Below, piece by piece: positions 17,809 through 26,266 of a DNA stretch of 64,000 bases; the first letter of the stretch is position 1, and the number at the start of each line of letters is the position of its first letter. The translations under genes were made by a program, and so were the position numbers. A model generated the notes under the pieces. That model was not told the origin of the DNA. It saw only the letters and a program-made list of their open reading frames with translations, and did no database searches. This DNA is from Klebsiella pneumoniae (GTDB taxonomy: Bacteria; Myxococcota_A; UBA796; SXON01), in NCBI GenBank assembly GCA_945861635.1, contig CAMAWH010000017.1, forward strand, positions 18,957 to 82,956. Direction: 5' to 3'.

Positions 17809-19110
17809 CTACACCTCGTCCGCACTCGGCGGAAGTTCCGCAGCGGCCTTTCGGCGCTCCGAATCCTCGAGAATGAGCGCCTCAAGCGCGCGCTCCGCCG
17901 ACACGACGACCTGCTCTCCTTCTGCTTCCTCGATGCCGAGAATCCCAGCCACTTCGTAGGCTTCCGCATCGGCGACCTCACTGACCTTGCGAAATCCGTG
18001 CCGAATGAGCAGTTCCACGTGCTCGGCGTCGAGAACGTCGATGCGCGAAAGTTCCGCGCGCGCCTGATCGTTCATTTCTGTATGGCGGCTGTCGGAGAAA
18101 ATATCGATTCGCCACCCGGTAAGTTGGGCAGCGAGGCGAACATTCTGGCCCTTGCGGCCAATCGCCTTGGAGAGCTGGTCGTCCGGAACGATCAACTCGA
18201 CGCTGTGAGCATGTTCGTCGATGTACACGCGGCTGACCTGCGCGGGGGCGATGGCGTGGACAATGAACCGCGCCGGATCCGGGTGGTACGGAATGATGTC
18301 GATGGCTTCCCCTCGGAGTTCGCCCACGACCGCCTGTACGCGTGAACCTTTCATGCCGACGCACGCGCCGACGGGGTCCACGTCGTGGTCCACGGACGAC
18401 ACTGCAATCTTGGCCCGGAACCCGGGCTCGCGCGCGCACGCCTCGATCCGGACGATGCCTTCCGCGACTTCCGGAACTTCAAGCTCAAACAACTTCATCA
18501 AGAGTCCGGGATGCGTGCGCGACAGGATGACCTGTGGCGTCTTGGTTGCCCGGGTGATGTCCACCACGTACGCCTGAATGCGATCGCCCTGACGGTACGT
18601 CTCGGTCGGGACTTGTTCACGCTTCGGCAGGAGCGCCTCGGCGCGCCCAAGATCCACGATGATATTGCCTTTCTCAAACCGGCGAACGATGCCGGTGATG
18701 ATCTCTCCCTTACGATCCTTGAACTCGGAGAACGTCATTTCGCGTTCCGCATCACGGATTTTTTGAATGATGACCTGTTTGGCGGTTTGCGCGGCGATGC
18801 GCCCCAGCTCCTCGACCGACAACTTGATGCCGAGCGAATCACCCATTTCGCACTCCGGATCGAGCTTGCGAGCGTTTTCGAGGTTGATCTCGATGTCGTC
18901 GTCCTCGACTTCTTCGGAAACGGTCTTGAACTCGAAAAGTTCAACTTCACCGAGTTCGTCGTTCCATTGCGCTTCGAGATCCTTCTGCATGCCGTATTTC
19001 TTTCGGGCTGCGGCCTCCATGGCCTGTTCCAGCACCTCGATGAGGGCGTCACGGGGGATGTTCTTTTCACGGGCGACCGCGTCGAGATCGCGGGAGAGAG
19101 GACTGTTCAT
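17809..19110 (-). CDS. nusA: Transcription factor NusA
   Basis: NusA binds RNA polymerase and tunes pausing, termination and antitermination. The 433-residue protein has the N-terminal polymerase-binding domain (residues about 1-130, [20 protein letters not shown]), an S1 domain (about 135-200, [20 protein letters not shown]), two KH domains (about 205-345, including [17 protein letters not shown] and [19 protein letters not shown]) and an acidic tail with a helix-hairpin-helix-like segment. It lacks the AR1/AR2 repeats of E. coli NusA, as in most bacteria. Its ATG overlaps the rimP stop (ATGA). The leader before rimP may let NusA control its own synthesis. Confidence 0.96.
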   Translation of the reverse strand: MNSPLSRDLDAVAREKNIPRDALIEVLEQAMEAAARKKYGMQKDLEAQWNDELGEVELFEFKTVSEEVEDDDIEINLENARKLDPECEMGDSLGIKLSVEELGRIAAQTAKQVIIQKIRDAEREMTFSEFKDRKGEIITGIVRRFEKGNIIVDLGRAEALLPKREQVPTETYRQGDRIQAYVVDITRATKTPQVILSRTHPGLLMKLFELEVPEVAEGIVRIEACAREPGFRAKIAVSSVDHDVDPVGACVGMKGSRVQAVVGELRGEAIDIIPYHPDPARFIVHAIAPAQVSRVYIDEHAHSVELIVPDDQLSKAIGRKGQNVRLAAQLTGWRIDIFSDSRHTEMNDQARAELSRIDVLDAEHVELLIRHGFRKVSEVADAEAYEVAGILGIEEAEGEQVVVSAERALEALILEDSERRKAAAELPPSADEV

Positions 19111-19628
19111 GGTGTTTCTCCTGTACCAAGGGGATGCAGGCCCTGACCGAGCCGCTGGAATTGATCGAGGGTCAAAACAAGGTGGGCGCGTTCGATTTCA
19201 TCGAGCGAGAGCGTGCGTTCTTCGTCCGCTGTCCGCACGCGCACGATTTCCCCGTCCATGCCGCAAAGGGTGCCCTTGACGCGCCGCCGCGCATCTGCAC
19301 CGAAGGGCTTGATGCGGATTTGGCAGCCGGTAAAGCGGGCGAAATCGTCGGGACGCTGAACCGGCCGCTCCATCCCAGGCGTGGAAAGCTCCAGATCGTA
19401 CGCACCCTCGATCGGGTCTTCGACGTCCAGCACCGGACTCAACTGCCGCGACACCTTCGTGCATTCGTCGATGCCGACGCCACCGGGCCGATCGATGCTG
19501 ACCCGGAGTGTTCGACGCCCGCCTTGGCCGCCGAGAAATTCTACGGCTACCACCTCACAACCATTGCGCGCCGCCACCGGTTCGATGATGGCGCGCAGGC
19601 GTTGCAACAATGGGCGGGTGAGGATCAT
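19107..19628 (-). CDS. rimP: Ribosome maturation factor RimP
   Basis: RimP helps assemble the 30S subunit. With ATG at 19628 the protein has 173 residues and starts MILTRPLLQRLRAIIEPV. The family motifs LRVSIDRPGGVGIDECTKVSR and YDLELSTPGMERPVQ are clear, followed by the small C-terminal SH3-like domain. A longer reading frame reaches a TTG at 19721, but that would translate straight through a terminator-like hairpin, so the ATG is preferred even though its ribosome site (GGAA) is weak. It is the first gene of the rimP-nusA-ylxR-infB run, with ATGA overlap to nusA. Confidence 0.93.
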   Translation of the reverse strand: MILTRPLLQRLRAIIEPVAARNGCEVVAVEFLGGQGGRRTLRVSIDRPGGVGIDECTKVSRQLSPVLDVEDPIEGAYDLELSTPGMERPVQRPDDFARFTGCQIRIKPFGADARRRVKGTLCGMDGEIVRVRTADEERTLSLDEIERAHLVLTLDQFQRLGQGLHPLGTGETP

Positions 19629-19634
19629 GATTCC

Positions 19635-19665
19635 AAAAACAAAAAGAGCGCCCCTAGGGACGCTC
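19635..19665 (-). terminator. Intrinsic terminator in the rimP leader, likely attenuator
   Basis: On the minus strand GAGCGTCC-CTAG-GGGCGCTC folds into an 8-bp stem (one G-U pair) with a four-base loop, and is followed by TTTTTGTTTTT. The T-tract ends six bases before the rimP ATG. A promoter-like pair lies upstream in the same gap, so the hairpin sits between promoter and gene rather than only behind the preceding cpoB-like gene. Confidence 0.8.
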
Positions 19666-19692
19666 CTGCACGGGGAGGTTGGGTGAGCGCGC

Positions 19693-19721
19693 CCGATAGC
19701 CGGCCCAGGCAGGTGCGTCAA
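19693..19721 (-). promoter_or_regulatory. Probable sigma-70-type promoter for rimP-nusA-infB
   Basis: On the minus strand TTGACG, a 17-base spacer and TATCGG form a recognisable -35/-10 pair in the 127-base gap between the cpoB-like gene and rimP. The start point would fall near 19685, giving a short leader of about 57 bases that contains the terminator hairpin. Confidence 0.5.
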
Positions 19722-19755
19722 GCGCCCCGGGCGCGGCGTCTCCGTTCGCGAACCG

Positions 19756-20601
19756 TTACTTCCCGCATTTCACCTTTGCTTCCTTCGCGGCCTTCGACTT
19801 CGGGTACACCTTGCTGACGTCACAATAAAAGACCTTCGCCTTGTCCGGCGAACCGAGCGCATCGAAACACTCCCCCTGTCGCAGCATCGCCCAGGGCGCC
19901 CACGTCGAATCCTTGCCCTTATCGATTACATCTTGAAAGGCCGACACCGCCGGTTTGAATTCCCCAGCGTTCTGCCACGACTCGGCGATGCGGTAGTACG
20001 CCTCCACCACCCGCTCGTGCTTTGCATTTTCTTTGATGAACCGCGCGGCGACGGCGCGCGCCGCGGCGGCGTTCCCGGCCTCCAGCTGTTCGGCGATCAG
20101 CGCGAAGTATTCGTCCGGCGTCGACGCCACGGGCGGATCCGGATCCAGCGGCGGCAGCGCAGTGTTGACGGGAACGCTGCCCGTTCCTCCCAAATTTGTG
20201 GCGGTGTCCGCCGCGCCCAGCGGGGGCGGGGCGCGGAGGCCGAGTGACTTTTCGACGCCGCCGATGCGTGCCTCCAGATAGTTGATGCGCGCGTCGGCAT
20301 CGGTCTGGAATCCGAGACCCGCCTCTTCAAAGGTGGAATAGTCGTGATGCAGGACGTCGAGTTCACCGCGCATCGACGCCACCTCTTGGCGGAGCTGCTC
20401 CATGGTCTCCATCTTGAGGATTTCCTCCTGTCCGCGCGCGTGCTGAACCTCTTCCAACTGTCCAAGTCTGCGGCTCACATCTTCCCCGACGGACTCCAAC
20501 TCCCGGACGCGGCGATTGTGGTCGGCGAGCTCTCGCTCCAACGCGCCGGTCGCGGATTGACCCGTTCGATCGAGCACACACGCGAGCGCCCAGACGATCA
20601 C
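19756..20601 (-). CDS. CpoB/YbgF-like periplasmic coiled-coil TPR lipoprotein
   Basis: A 281-residue protein. A very short leader (MIVWALAC) could serve as a lipobox-type signal. Residues about 15-110 form a heptad-rich coiled coil (ELADHNRRVRELESVGEDVS and on), then a Pro-rich linker. Residues about 155-281 are tetratricopeptide-like (two-helix repeats with AYYRIAESWQNAGEFKPAV and AMLRQGECFDALGSPDKA). This is the layout of CpoB, which couples outer-membrane constriction by Tol-Pal to wall synthesis during division. It overlaps the Pal-like gene by four bases, which supports the call, but no tolQRAB genes are in the window. Confidence 0.8.
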   Translation of the reverse strand: MIVWALACVLDRTGQSATGALERELADHNRRVRELESVGEDVSRRLGQLEEVQHARGQEEILKMETMEQLRQEVASMRGELDVLHHDYSTFEEAGLGFQTDADARINYLEARIGGVEKSLGLRAPPPLGAADTATNLGGTGSVPVNTALPPLDPDPPVASTPDEYFALIAEQLEAGNAAAARAVAARFIKENAKHERVVEAYYRIAESWQNAGEFKPAVSAFQDVIDKGKDSTWAPWAMLRQGECFDALGSPDKAKVFYCDVSKVYPKSKAAKEAKVKCGK

Positions 20602-21326
20602 ATGCCCTCCCGCGGGATGATCTCGACGCGCCGGTTCCTGGAGAAGGCAGCAGGGTCGCCGCCGGAATCCACCGGTCTCTCCTCACCATACGACACCGAG
20701 CGCATCCGCGCTGACGACACGCCCAGCCCCGCGAGGTAGCGCTGGACACTTTCCGCGCGTCGTTGTCCTAGCGCGATGTTGTACTCGGTTGTGCCTTGTT
20801 CGTCCGTGTGTCCCTCGACTCGGACCTCGACGCGCGAATCCTTCAGGCAGGAGGCGGCGCTTTCCAGCGTGGATCGGGTGTCCGGCGCCAGGACCGCGCT
20901 GTCGAAATCGAACCGGACGGTAACCGGCGAACAGCTCATCCCGATGGACTCCGTCAACGTCAACCCCTTGCGCAACGTCGCCTTCCCGCCGTCCGGGTTG
21001 GCGACCGTGACGTCGTAGGTGCCCACCGGCAGCGCCGGCACGCGCACGGTCAGGGTTGCGTCGTCTTTGAATTCCGTCGGCACCGCCGTACCTGAGAGGT
21101 TCACCCGCGCCCCATCTTGAAAGGCGTTGCCGAAAACATCCGCACGAAACTCATGATTGGCCGACGCGAATGCGGGGTCGATGCCCGCGACCTGCAGCTT
21201 TACGCTCGGCGACGGGAGACGCGTCGCGTTGGGATCAACGCGGTCGTCGTCTGGCGTTTTGCCGCATTTGTTCGCCATCAGCACCGGCAACAGCAGCACG
21301 GCAAACAGGGCGCGGCGGGGATTCAT
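20598..21326 (-). CDS. Pal/OmpA-like peptidoglycan-associated protein with an IPT-like domain
   Basis: The ATG at 21326 gives 242 residues starting with a leader MNPRRALFAVLLLPVLMANKC. The Cys is at a lipobox-like place but is preceded by Lys, which is unusual. Residues about 45-125 look like an IPT/TIG immunoglobulin-like domain (GTYDVTVANPDGGKATLRKG). Residues about 135-242 are an OmpA domain with VRFDFDSAVL, EGHTDEQGTTEYNIALGQRRAESV and RNRRVEI, the marks of Pal binding to meso-Dap peptidoglycan. It is followed directly by the CpoB-like gene with ATGA overlap. A GTG four codons earlier is an alternative start. Confidence 0.82.
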   Translation of the reverse strand: MNPRRALFAVLLLPVLMANKCGKTPDDDRVDPNATRLPSPSVKLQVAGIDPAFASANHEFRADVFGNAFQDGARVNLSGTAVPTEFKDDATLTVRVPALPVGTYDVTVANPDGGKATLRKGLTLTESIGMSCSPVTVRFDFDSAVLAPDTRSTLESAASCLKDSRVEVRVEGHTDEQGTTEYNIALGQRRAESVQRYLAGLGVSSARMRSVSYGEERPVDSGGDPAAFSRNRRVEIIPREGM

Positions 21327-21392
21327 TTGGCGCCCCACCTACGCGCTCCCCCGCACGCTGTCAACGGTTTCGGAACGTGGCATAACGGCGCG

Positions 21393-22553
21393 ATGAAGTG
21401 CGGCCGCCGAACCAACGTCGCGGCCGGGTTGGCGCTGGCCGGCTCGCTGAGTCTCGTCGTCATTGGCGACCCGAGGGCGCACGCGGCGGCGGCCGTCGCC
21501 GTGCTTCTCGCCTGGGGAGTGGGCGTGGTGGTGGCGCTTCGTGGCACGATCACGGATTCGCCCGGTGCGCCGCTCACCGCGGCCCTGGTTCGGCTGCCCC
21601 TCCTGTTTGTCGCTCCGACGCTCTCCGACGATGTGCACCGGTACGTCTGGGAGGGTCAGGTGCTCGCCGAGGGAATGTCGCCGTTTGCACACGCGCCGAA
21701 CGATCCACTCCTTACGACGATCCGGGACGCGAACTGGGCGCTGGTCAACCACCGGGAGGTGTCGTCGATCTATCCGCCCGCCGCCATGCTGCTGTTTCTC
21801 CTACTCTCCCCCGGCGGAGTTGTGGCGTGGCGCATCGCGATGGCCGCGGCCGACGTCGCCACGGCATGGGCGCTCGGCCGGCGGTCACCTCGCGCCGCGT
21901 GGACCTGGGCGCTCCTTCCTCTCCCCGCCATCGAATCCGCGGTCAGCGGGCATCTTGAGGGCGTCGGCGTGCTTTGCCTCGTGCTGGCGCTCGGAGGGAG
22001 CAATGCGGCGGCGTGGCTGGGAGCGATGGTGAAACTGCTGCCTGGCGTCCTCCTGTTACGGAGCGGCTGGCGGGGTTGGTTAGGCTGGGGCGGCGCAACT
22101 GCGCTCGCGCTCGCTGCATTCATCGGCCCGGGAATCGGCCGCGGAATGGGCACGTACGCGTCGAACTGGTCCTACAACGGAAGCATCTGGCCCGCTCTCA
22201 CGCTGTTCCTCTCGCCCGATCTTGCACGTCTGGCCTGTGGGATCGGTGCGGCCTGCATCGTCATCGGGATCGTGTTCCGAACGACCGACCGCGGCAGGAT
22301 CGCGCTCTGGACGACGGGCGCCTTCGTCTGCCTTTCGCCGACCGTACACCCGTGGTACGCACTATGGGCTTTAGCCGCCGGCCTTTGGACCGGGACGCGC
22401 GCGTGGACGCTGCTCGCCGTCACCCTGCCGCTCTCGTACATCGTGCTCGCCGGGTACGATGCGGAGGCGTCGGCATGGACCGAGCCCACGTGGACCCAAT
22501 TCGTCATCTACCTGCCGTTCTACGGAATGTTGCTGGCCGACGCGAAACGTTGA
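21393..22553 (+). CDS. Polyprenol-phosphate-dependent mannosyltransferase-like membrane protein (GT87 type)
   Basis: A 386-residue protein with about ten hydrophobic helices. After the first helices it has a loop with LSDDVHRYVWEGQVLAEGMSPF followed by APNDP, the acidic catalytic loop pattern of GT-C glycosyltransferases of the GT87 type, and later IYPPAAMLLF and LSPTVHPWYALW. Such enzymes move a sugar from a polyprenyl-phosphate donor to a periplasmic acceptor. The start ATG at 21393 was chosen because an earlier in-frame start would overlap the Pal-like gene on the other strand. It opens the glycan region and is followed 42 bases later by the LarA-like gene. Confidence 0.75.
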   Translation: MKCGRRTNVAAGLALAGSLSLVVIGDPRAHAAAAVAVLLAWGVGVVVALRGTITDSPGAPLTAALVRLPLLFVAPTLSDDVHRYVWEGQVLAEGMSPFAHAPNDPLLTTIRDANWALVNHREVSSIYPPAAMLLFLLLSPGGVVAWRIAMAAADVATAWALGRRSPRAAWTWALLPLPAIESAVSGHLEGVGVLCLVLALGGSNAAAWLGAMVKLLPGVLLLRSGWRGWLGWGGATALALAAFIGPGIGRGMGTYASNWSYNGSIWPALTLFLSPDLARLACGIGAACIVIGIVFRTTDRGRIALWTTGAFVCLSPTVHPWYALWALAAGLWTGTRAWTLLAVTLPLSYIVLAGYDAEASAWTEPTWTQFVIYLPFYGMLLADAKR

Positions 22554-22595
22554 CCGCCGCCGGGACGCACCGCGCCAAATCCGATACGGAAACGC

Positions 22596-23651
22596 GTGGA
22601 TCTTGCCGAGGCGATTGCTGCTTGTCCGCCGCCGCGTGGGCGCCGCGTCGCGATTGCCGTCCCCGACGGAACCCGACCCGTGGACGTAAGCGCGGCCATG
22701 CACGCTCTGCGCCCGTACATCGATGACGCCTTGGTCATCGTGGGTCTCGGATTGCATCGGCCGATGCGGGTGGAGGAGCTTCCAAACTGCGCCTTTCCGA
22801 TCGTTCAGCACGACGCGGACGACTCGATTTCCACCCGCACCGTCGATGGACTCCAAGGGTCGATCTCGGCGCACCTCCGCGGTTGTAGCGTTGTTCTCGG
22901 GATCGGCATCGTGGAACTTCACCAATACGCTGGATTTTCCGGCGGACACAAGGCGGTTTCCGTTGGACTCGGCGGACGGGCCTTGATTGACGCGCTCCAC
23001 CATCGCGACCGCGTGACGGCGCCAGGCGTCGAATTGGGGCGTATCGACGGAAATCCGTTCCGGGAAGCGGTCGACAACCTTGGAGAAGCCGTGCCGTGCG
23101 CCTGGACGCTGCTCACGACAGGTCCGGCGTGGTTTGCGGGCGAACCGCGGGCAACGCTCGCCGCCGCCGCCGCCACGCTCGACTGCTGGATCGCAGTCAC
23201 CCAACGACACTCCGCGGCCATTCTCCGTGTTCCCGCCCGAAAAGCCGTAAACTTTTATCAAGCGAGTCGGGCCGCCACCTACCTCGCGCTCTCCCCTGCA
23301 CCGCCCCTCCACGATGGCGCCACCCTCTACCTTGACGCGCCGTGCCCGGAGGGGCTAGGCGAAGGGTCCGGCGAACGCGCGTTTGCCGCCTTGCTCGCCG
23401 CAAGCCGACCACCATTCGACGAGCTTCTCAACGGACCGGCGCCGACCGCCGGGGGCACGCAGCGGGCCATCATGCTTGCGCTTACGATGAAACGTTACCG
23501 CATCGTCGTATGTGGCGTGGCGGACGTCGGTCCCTTCCGACACGCTGGCATCGAAGCGACACAGCGAACGGCTGCCGAAATCGCTCCGACGGATTGCCTC
23601 GTCGTCGAGGACCCCTTCGGGCGCATTCCACGCCTCGTGACGACTACTTAG
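22596..23651 (+). CDS. LarA-like (lactate racemase family) protein
   Basis: A 351-residue protein of the LarA/DUF2088 family, whose characterised members use a nickel-pincer nucleotide cofactor for racemising or epimerising hydroxy acids. Visible are AIAVPDGTRPVDVSAA near the start, a LGLHRPM His motif, a second His at HDADDS, and GFSGGHKAVSVGLGG, where the Lys matches the one that binds the cofactor. The start is a GTG. Many family members with unknown substrate exist, so a hydroxy-acid or sugar-acid epimerase is a fair guess. No larB, larC or larE genes for making the cofactor are nearby. Its end overlaps the convergent GT2 gene by eight bases. Confidence 0.72.
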   Translation: MDLAEAIAACPPPRGRRVAIAVPDGTRPVDVSAAMHALRPYIDDALVIVGLGLHRPMRVEELPNCAFPIVQHDADDSISTRTVDGLQGSISAHLRGCSVVLGIGIVELHQYAGFSGGHKAVSVGLGGRALIDALHHRDRVTAPGVELGRIDGNPFREAVDNLGEAVPCAWTLLTTGPAWFAGEPRATLAAAAATLDCWIAVTQRHSAAILRVPARKAVNFYQASRAATYLALSPAPPLHDGATLYLDAPCPEGLGEGSGERAFAALLAASRPPFDELLNGPAPTAGGTQRAIMLALTMKRYRIVVCGVADVGPFRHAGIEATQRTAAEIAPTDCLVVEDPFGRIPRLVTTT

Positions 23652-25095
23652 CCGCCAACGCCGATTGCGGCGCCGATTCGCGCGCGCGCCTGGCTGCGTA
23701 CGCATCCAGCAGTCCCGCGCCTCCGACCCAACCAAATCCACAGCCGAAGAGGAGGAGGAACGGCACGGAACCCCAACGCTCCGGGGCCATCGTGAGCACA
23801 GCAGCCACCGCGCCGAGATGCCACGCCGCCAACGCCAGCTCGAACGGCACCGTCGTCGCGCGCTGCGCTCGGTAACTGCCGACACCCGCTCCGCATTTCG
23901 GCGTGCGGATGAACGGCGTGCGAACGCCACGCCACGCCTCCAAAACCGCGACCGTCTGGCTGACCGTGATGCCGATCGCAAGAATCAAGGCTAGCGGCAC
24001 GCGGCGCCGCCGTCCGGGCGGCTGCCCGAGCGCGTAAAACAAGACGTTTCCAGAGGTTGCGAGCACAAAGCCCGGAAGATCGACGAGCAGATGACGCGAC
24101 CAACCGGAGGAGGGGCCGAACAGGACCACCGCCGGAAGTAGAATCGCAAGCGCAAGCGCCAATAGCCACGAGAAGTTTGCGTGGAGATGAAACAACGCCT
24201 CGACCCTTGCGCGCGTCGGCGCGGACGCCTGCAGAATGCGTCCGCGGAGCTTTGCCGCCGTTTCCATCGAGCCTTTTGCCCACCGGCGCTGTTGACTGCG
24301 GAATCCGCCCAGCGAATCGGGCAGCTCCGCTGGCACGACGTGATCGACGCGGTACACGAATCGCCAACCCGCGAGTTGTGCGCGGTATGAAAGATCGAGA
24401 TCCTCGGTGAGCGTGTCGTGTTGCCAGCCGCCAGCCGCCACAATCGCCTCGCGCCGCCAGATTCCCGCCGTCCCGTTGAAATTGAACCACGCGCCGCCAC
24501 GATTTCGGGCGACATGCTCGATCACAAAGTGGCCATCGAGCAGGACGGCCTGCGCGCGCGTCAACGCGCTCGCGTCGGCGTTGAGGTGGGTCCACCGGGC
24601 CTGAACCATGCCAACGCCGGGGTCCGTAAAGTGCGGAACCAACGCTCGCAGGAAATCTGGCTGGGGAACGAAATCCGCATCGAAAATAGCGACGAAGCTT
24701 CCGCGAGCCGTCGCAAGGCCAGCGGCGAGCGCACCCGCCTTGTAGCCCGTCCGGTCGGCGCGATGGAGCACCCGGGCGTCGATGCCGCGGGCGCGGGCGC
24801 GCTGTAGCGAAGCGGACGCGCACCGCGCGGTGTCGTCGGTTGAATCGTCCAGAAGTTGGATTTCGAAGCGATCGGCGGGCCAGTCGAAAGCAGCGACCGC
24901 ATCGATGAGCCGACCCACAACATCACGCTCGTTGAACACCGGGAGTTGAACCGTGATGAACGGGAGCATCGTCGGCAGCGGTGGCACGACGGGCGTTCGA
25001 TCTCGTGTCCACGCCCACACCAAGGCGAGCGCAAACCGATGCGCTCCGTAGAGGGAGAGGATGAACACGAGAGCGGCGTAGGTAGCGATCAGCAC
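23644..25095 (-). CDS. Cellulose-synthase-like family 2 glycosyltransferase
   Basis: A 483-residue processive-type GT2. An N-terminal membrane helix precedes the catalytic domain, with VQLPVFNERDVVGRLIDA, LLDDSTDDT (first Asp), IFDADFVP (DxD), TEDLDLSYR (third Asp) and QQRRWAKGS (QxxRW). The C-terminal third has four to five membrane helices that would form the export channel. The order D, DxD, D, QxxRW is that of enzymes making beta-linked glucan or mannan while pushing it through the membrane. No PilZ domain is seen. The polymer made is unknown. It stands alone on the minus strand, tail to tail with the LarA-like gene. Confidence 0.88.
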   Translation of the reverse strand: MLIATYAALVFILSLYGAHRFALALVWAWTRDRTPVVPPLPTMLPFITVQLPVFNERDVVGRLIDAVAAFDWPADRFEIQLLDDSTDDTARCASASLQRARARGIDARVLHRADRTGYKAGALAAGLATARGSFVAIFDADFVPQPDFLRALVPHFTDPGVGMVQARWTHLNADASALTRAQAVLLDGHFVIEHVARNRGGAWFNFNGTAGIWRREAIVAAGGWQHDTLTEDLDLSYRAQLAGWRFVYRVDHVVPAELPDSLGGFRSQQRRWAKGSMETAAKLRGRILQASAPTRARVEALFHLHANFSWLLALALAILLPAVVLFGPSSGWSRHLLVDLPGFVLATSGNVLFYALGQPPGRRRRVPLALILAIGITVSQTVAVLEAWRGVRTPFIRTPKCGAGVGSYRAQRATTVPFELALAAWHLGAVAAVLTMAPERWGSVPFLLLFGCGFGWVGGAGLLDAYAARRARESAPQSALAAK

Positions 25096-25152
25096 GGCAA
25101 ACCGCGGCGCGTCTAGCCGAAATCCGCGGATTCCGCCAGACCGCCCCGCGAA

Positions 25153-26199
25153 CTATGGAGTGGTGATCTGCATGTAGGCCATCCGCGAGATCCAATGAAC
25201 GGCGCGATCAAGTCCGCCCTCGGTGGCCACATCGATGATGCCATCGAGGTTGGTGTCTTCCCCATAGATCGCGGTGTCCATCGACACGATGGCTGCCGAC
25301 ACTTTGACGTCCGCCGTCGACTCCGCCGCCGAATTCGCCGCGACTGCCGCCTTCGACCACGCGTCGTGCGCCCAAAGATACACGATGTCGAGCCCGTCGT
25401 AGCCATCGTCAATGTAGTCCCGAATGGGAGTCCCGGGCGGAATCGCCACAGCGACCGCCTGAAGGTCGGCATCGACAAGGCCGACCAGGCCACCGTCGTG
25501 TTGGCTATTTTCCCCTCGGATGGCAATGAAATCCGAGATTGCTGAAACCGTTCCGTCGTCATTGAGATCCGCCGCCGGCTCCTGCAGACCGTTCGCGATG
25601 GACTCGGCCGCGGCCTGCAGGTCCGGGAGCGAGGGCGAATCGTCGACGAGCGCCTTTGCCGAGCCCGATAGCGTTTCGATCTCCGACTCCATCGTCCGAA
25701 GCGACCCCTGCCCATCCGGCGTGTCCGGCGATGCAATGAGAAGACGCTGGATGACGGAGTAAACGGTGGGATCCACGTCACCCTGCCACAACAGTTCGCC
25801 GGTGCCGATCTCATCGTCTTCCGAGGCCCACGCCTCAAAGTGATTGTACCCACCGATGATTGCGTTGGCGCCGATGTCAGAGGAGAAATCAACCGTGTCG
25901 CCGTTCACTACGATTTCGCCAACCGACTCCGCGTCAGCACCGTCTTTTGAAACCCAGCCGTAGTATCCCTCTCCCTCGCGCGCGGGCATGCACCGATTCA
26001 GCTGCAGACGGAACAAGGAGTTATCCTCGCTACCATCAGCAAAGAAGGCGGTTCCGCTGCCTGCGGCACGCCACTCTTCCCCCGAGCCGCCGCCGGAAGC
26101 GGTATCATCCCCGTTGCCGTCCTTCGCACCGTCCGCCGCGTCTCCGGTCGAGGTGCAGCCCCAGATGAGAGTCATGCCCAGCGCGCACCCAAGTCGCAT
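25153..26199 (-). CDS. Secreted lipoprotein with calcium-loop-like motifs
   Basis: A 348-residue protein of no named family. The leader from ATG at 26199 (MRLGCALGMTLIWGC) ends in a lipobox. A Gly/Asp/Ser-rich linker follows. Near the middle and the end are two EF-hand or dockerin-like loops, DLNDDGTVSAISD and DTNLDGIID, with Asp/Asn at positions 1, 3 and 5 and Gly at 6, so calcium binding is plausible. The rest is acidic, with no cysteines apart from the lipid one and CMP near residue 70. It lies 57 bases before the GT2 gene on the same strand and is divergent from the nucleotidyltransferase gene. Confidence 0.65.
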   Translation of the reverse strand: MRLGCALGMTLIWGCTSTGDAADGAKDGNGDDTASGGGSGEEWRAAGSGTAFFADGSEDNSLFRLQLNRCMPAREGEGYYGWVSKDGADAESVGEIVVNGDTVDFSSDIGANAIIGGYNHFEAWASEDDEIGTGELLWQGDVDPTVYSVIQRLLIASPDTPDGQGSLRTMESEIETLSGSAKALVDDSPSLPDLQAAAESIANGLQEPAADLNDDGTVSAISDFIAIRGENSQHDGGLVGLVDADLQAVAVAIPPGTPIRDYIDDGYDGLDIVYLWAHDAWSKAAVAANSAAESTADVKVSAAIVSMDTAIYGEDTNLDGIIDVATEGGLDRAVHWISRMAYMQITTP

Positions 26200-26266
26200 C
26201 GAAGCCTCCACGCCGGAGTGTAGCCCGACACCCGCGGGTTCGGCGCGGTCTGACGACTTGCTTCGG

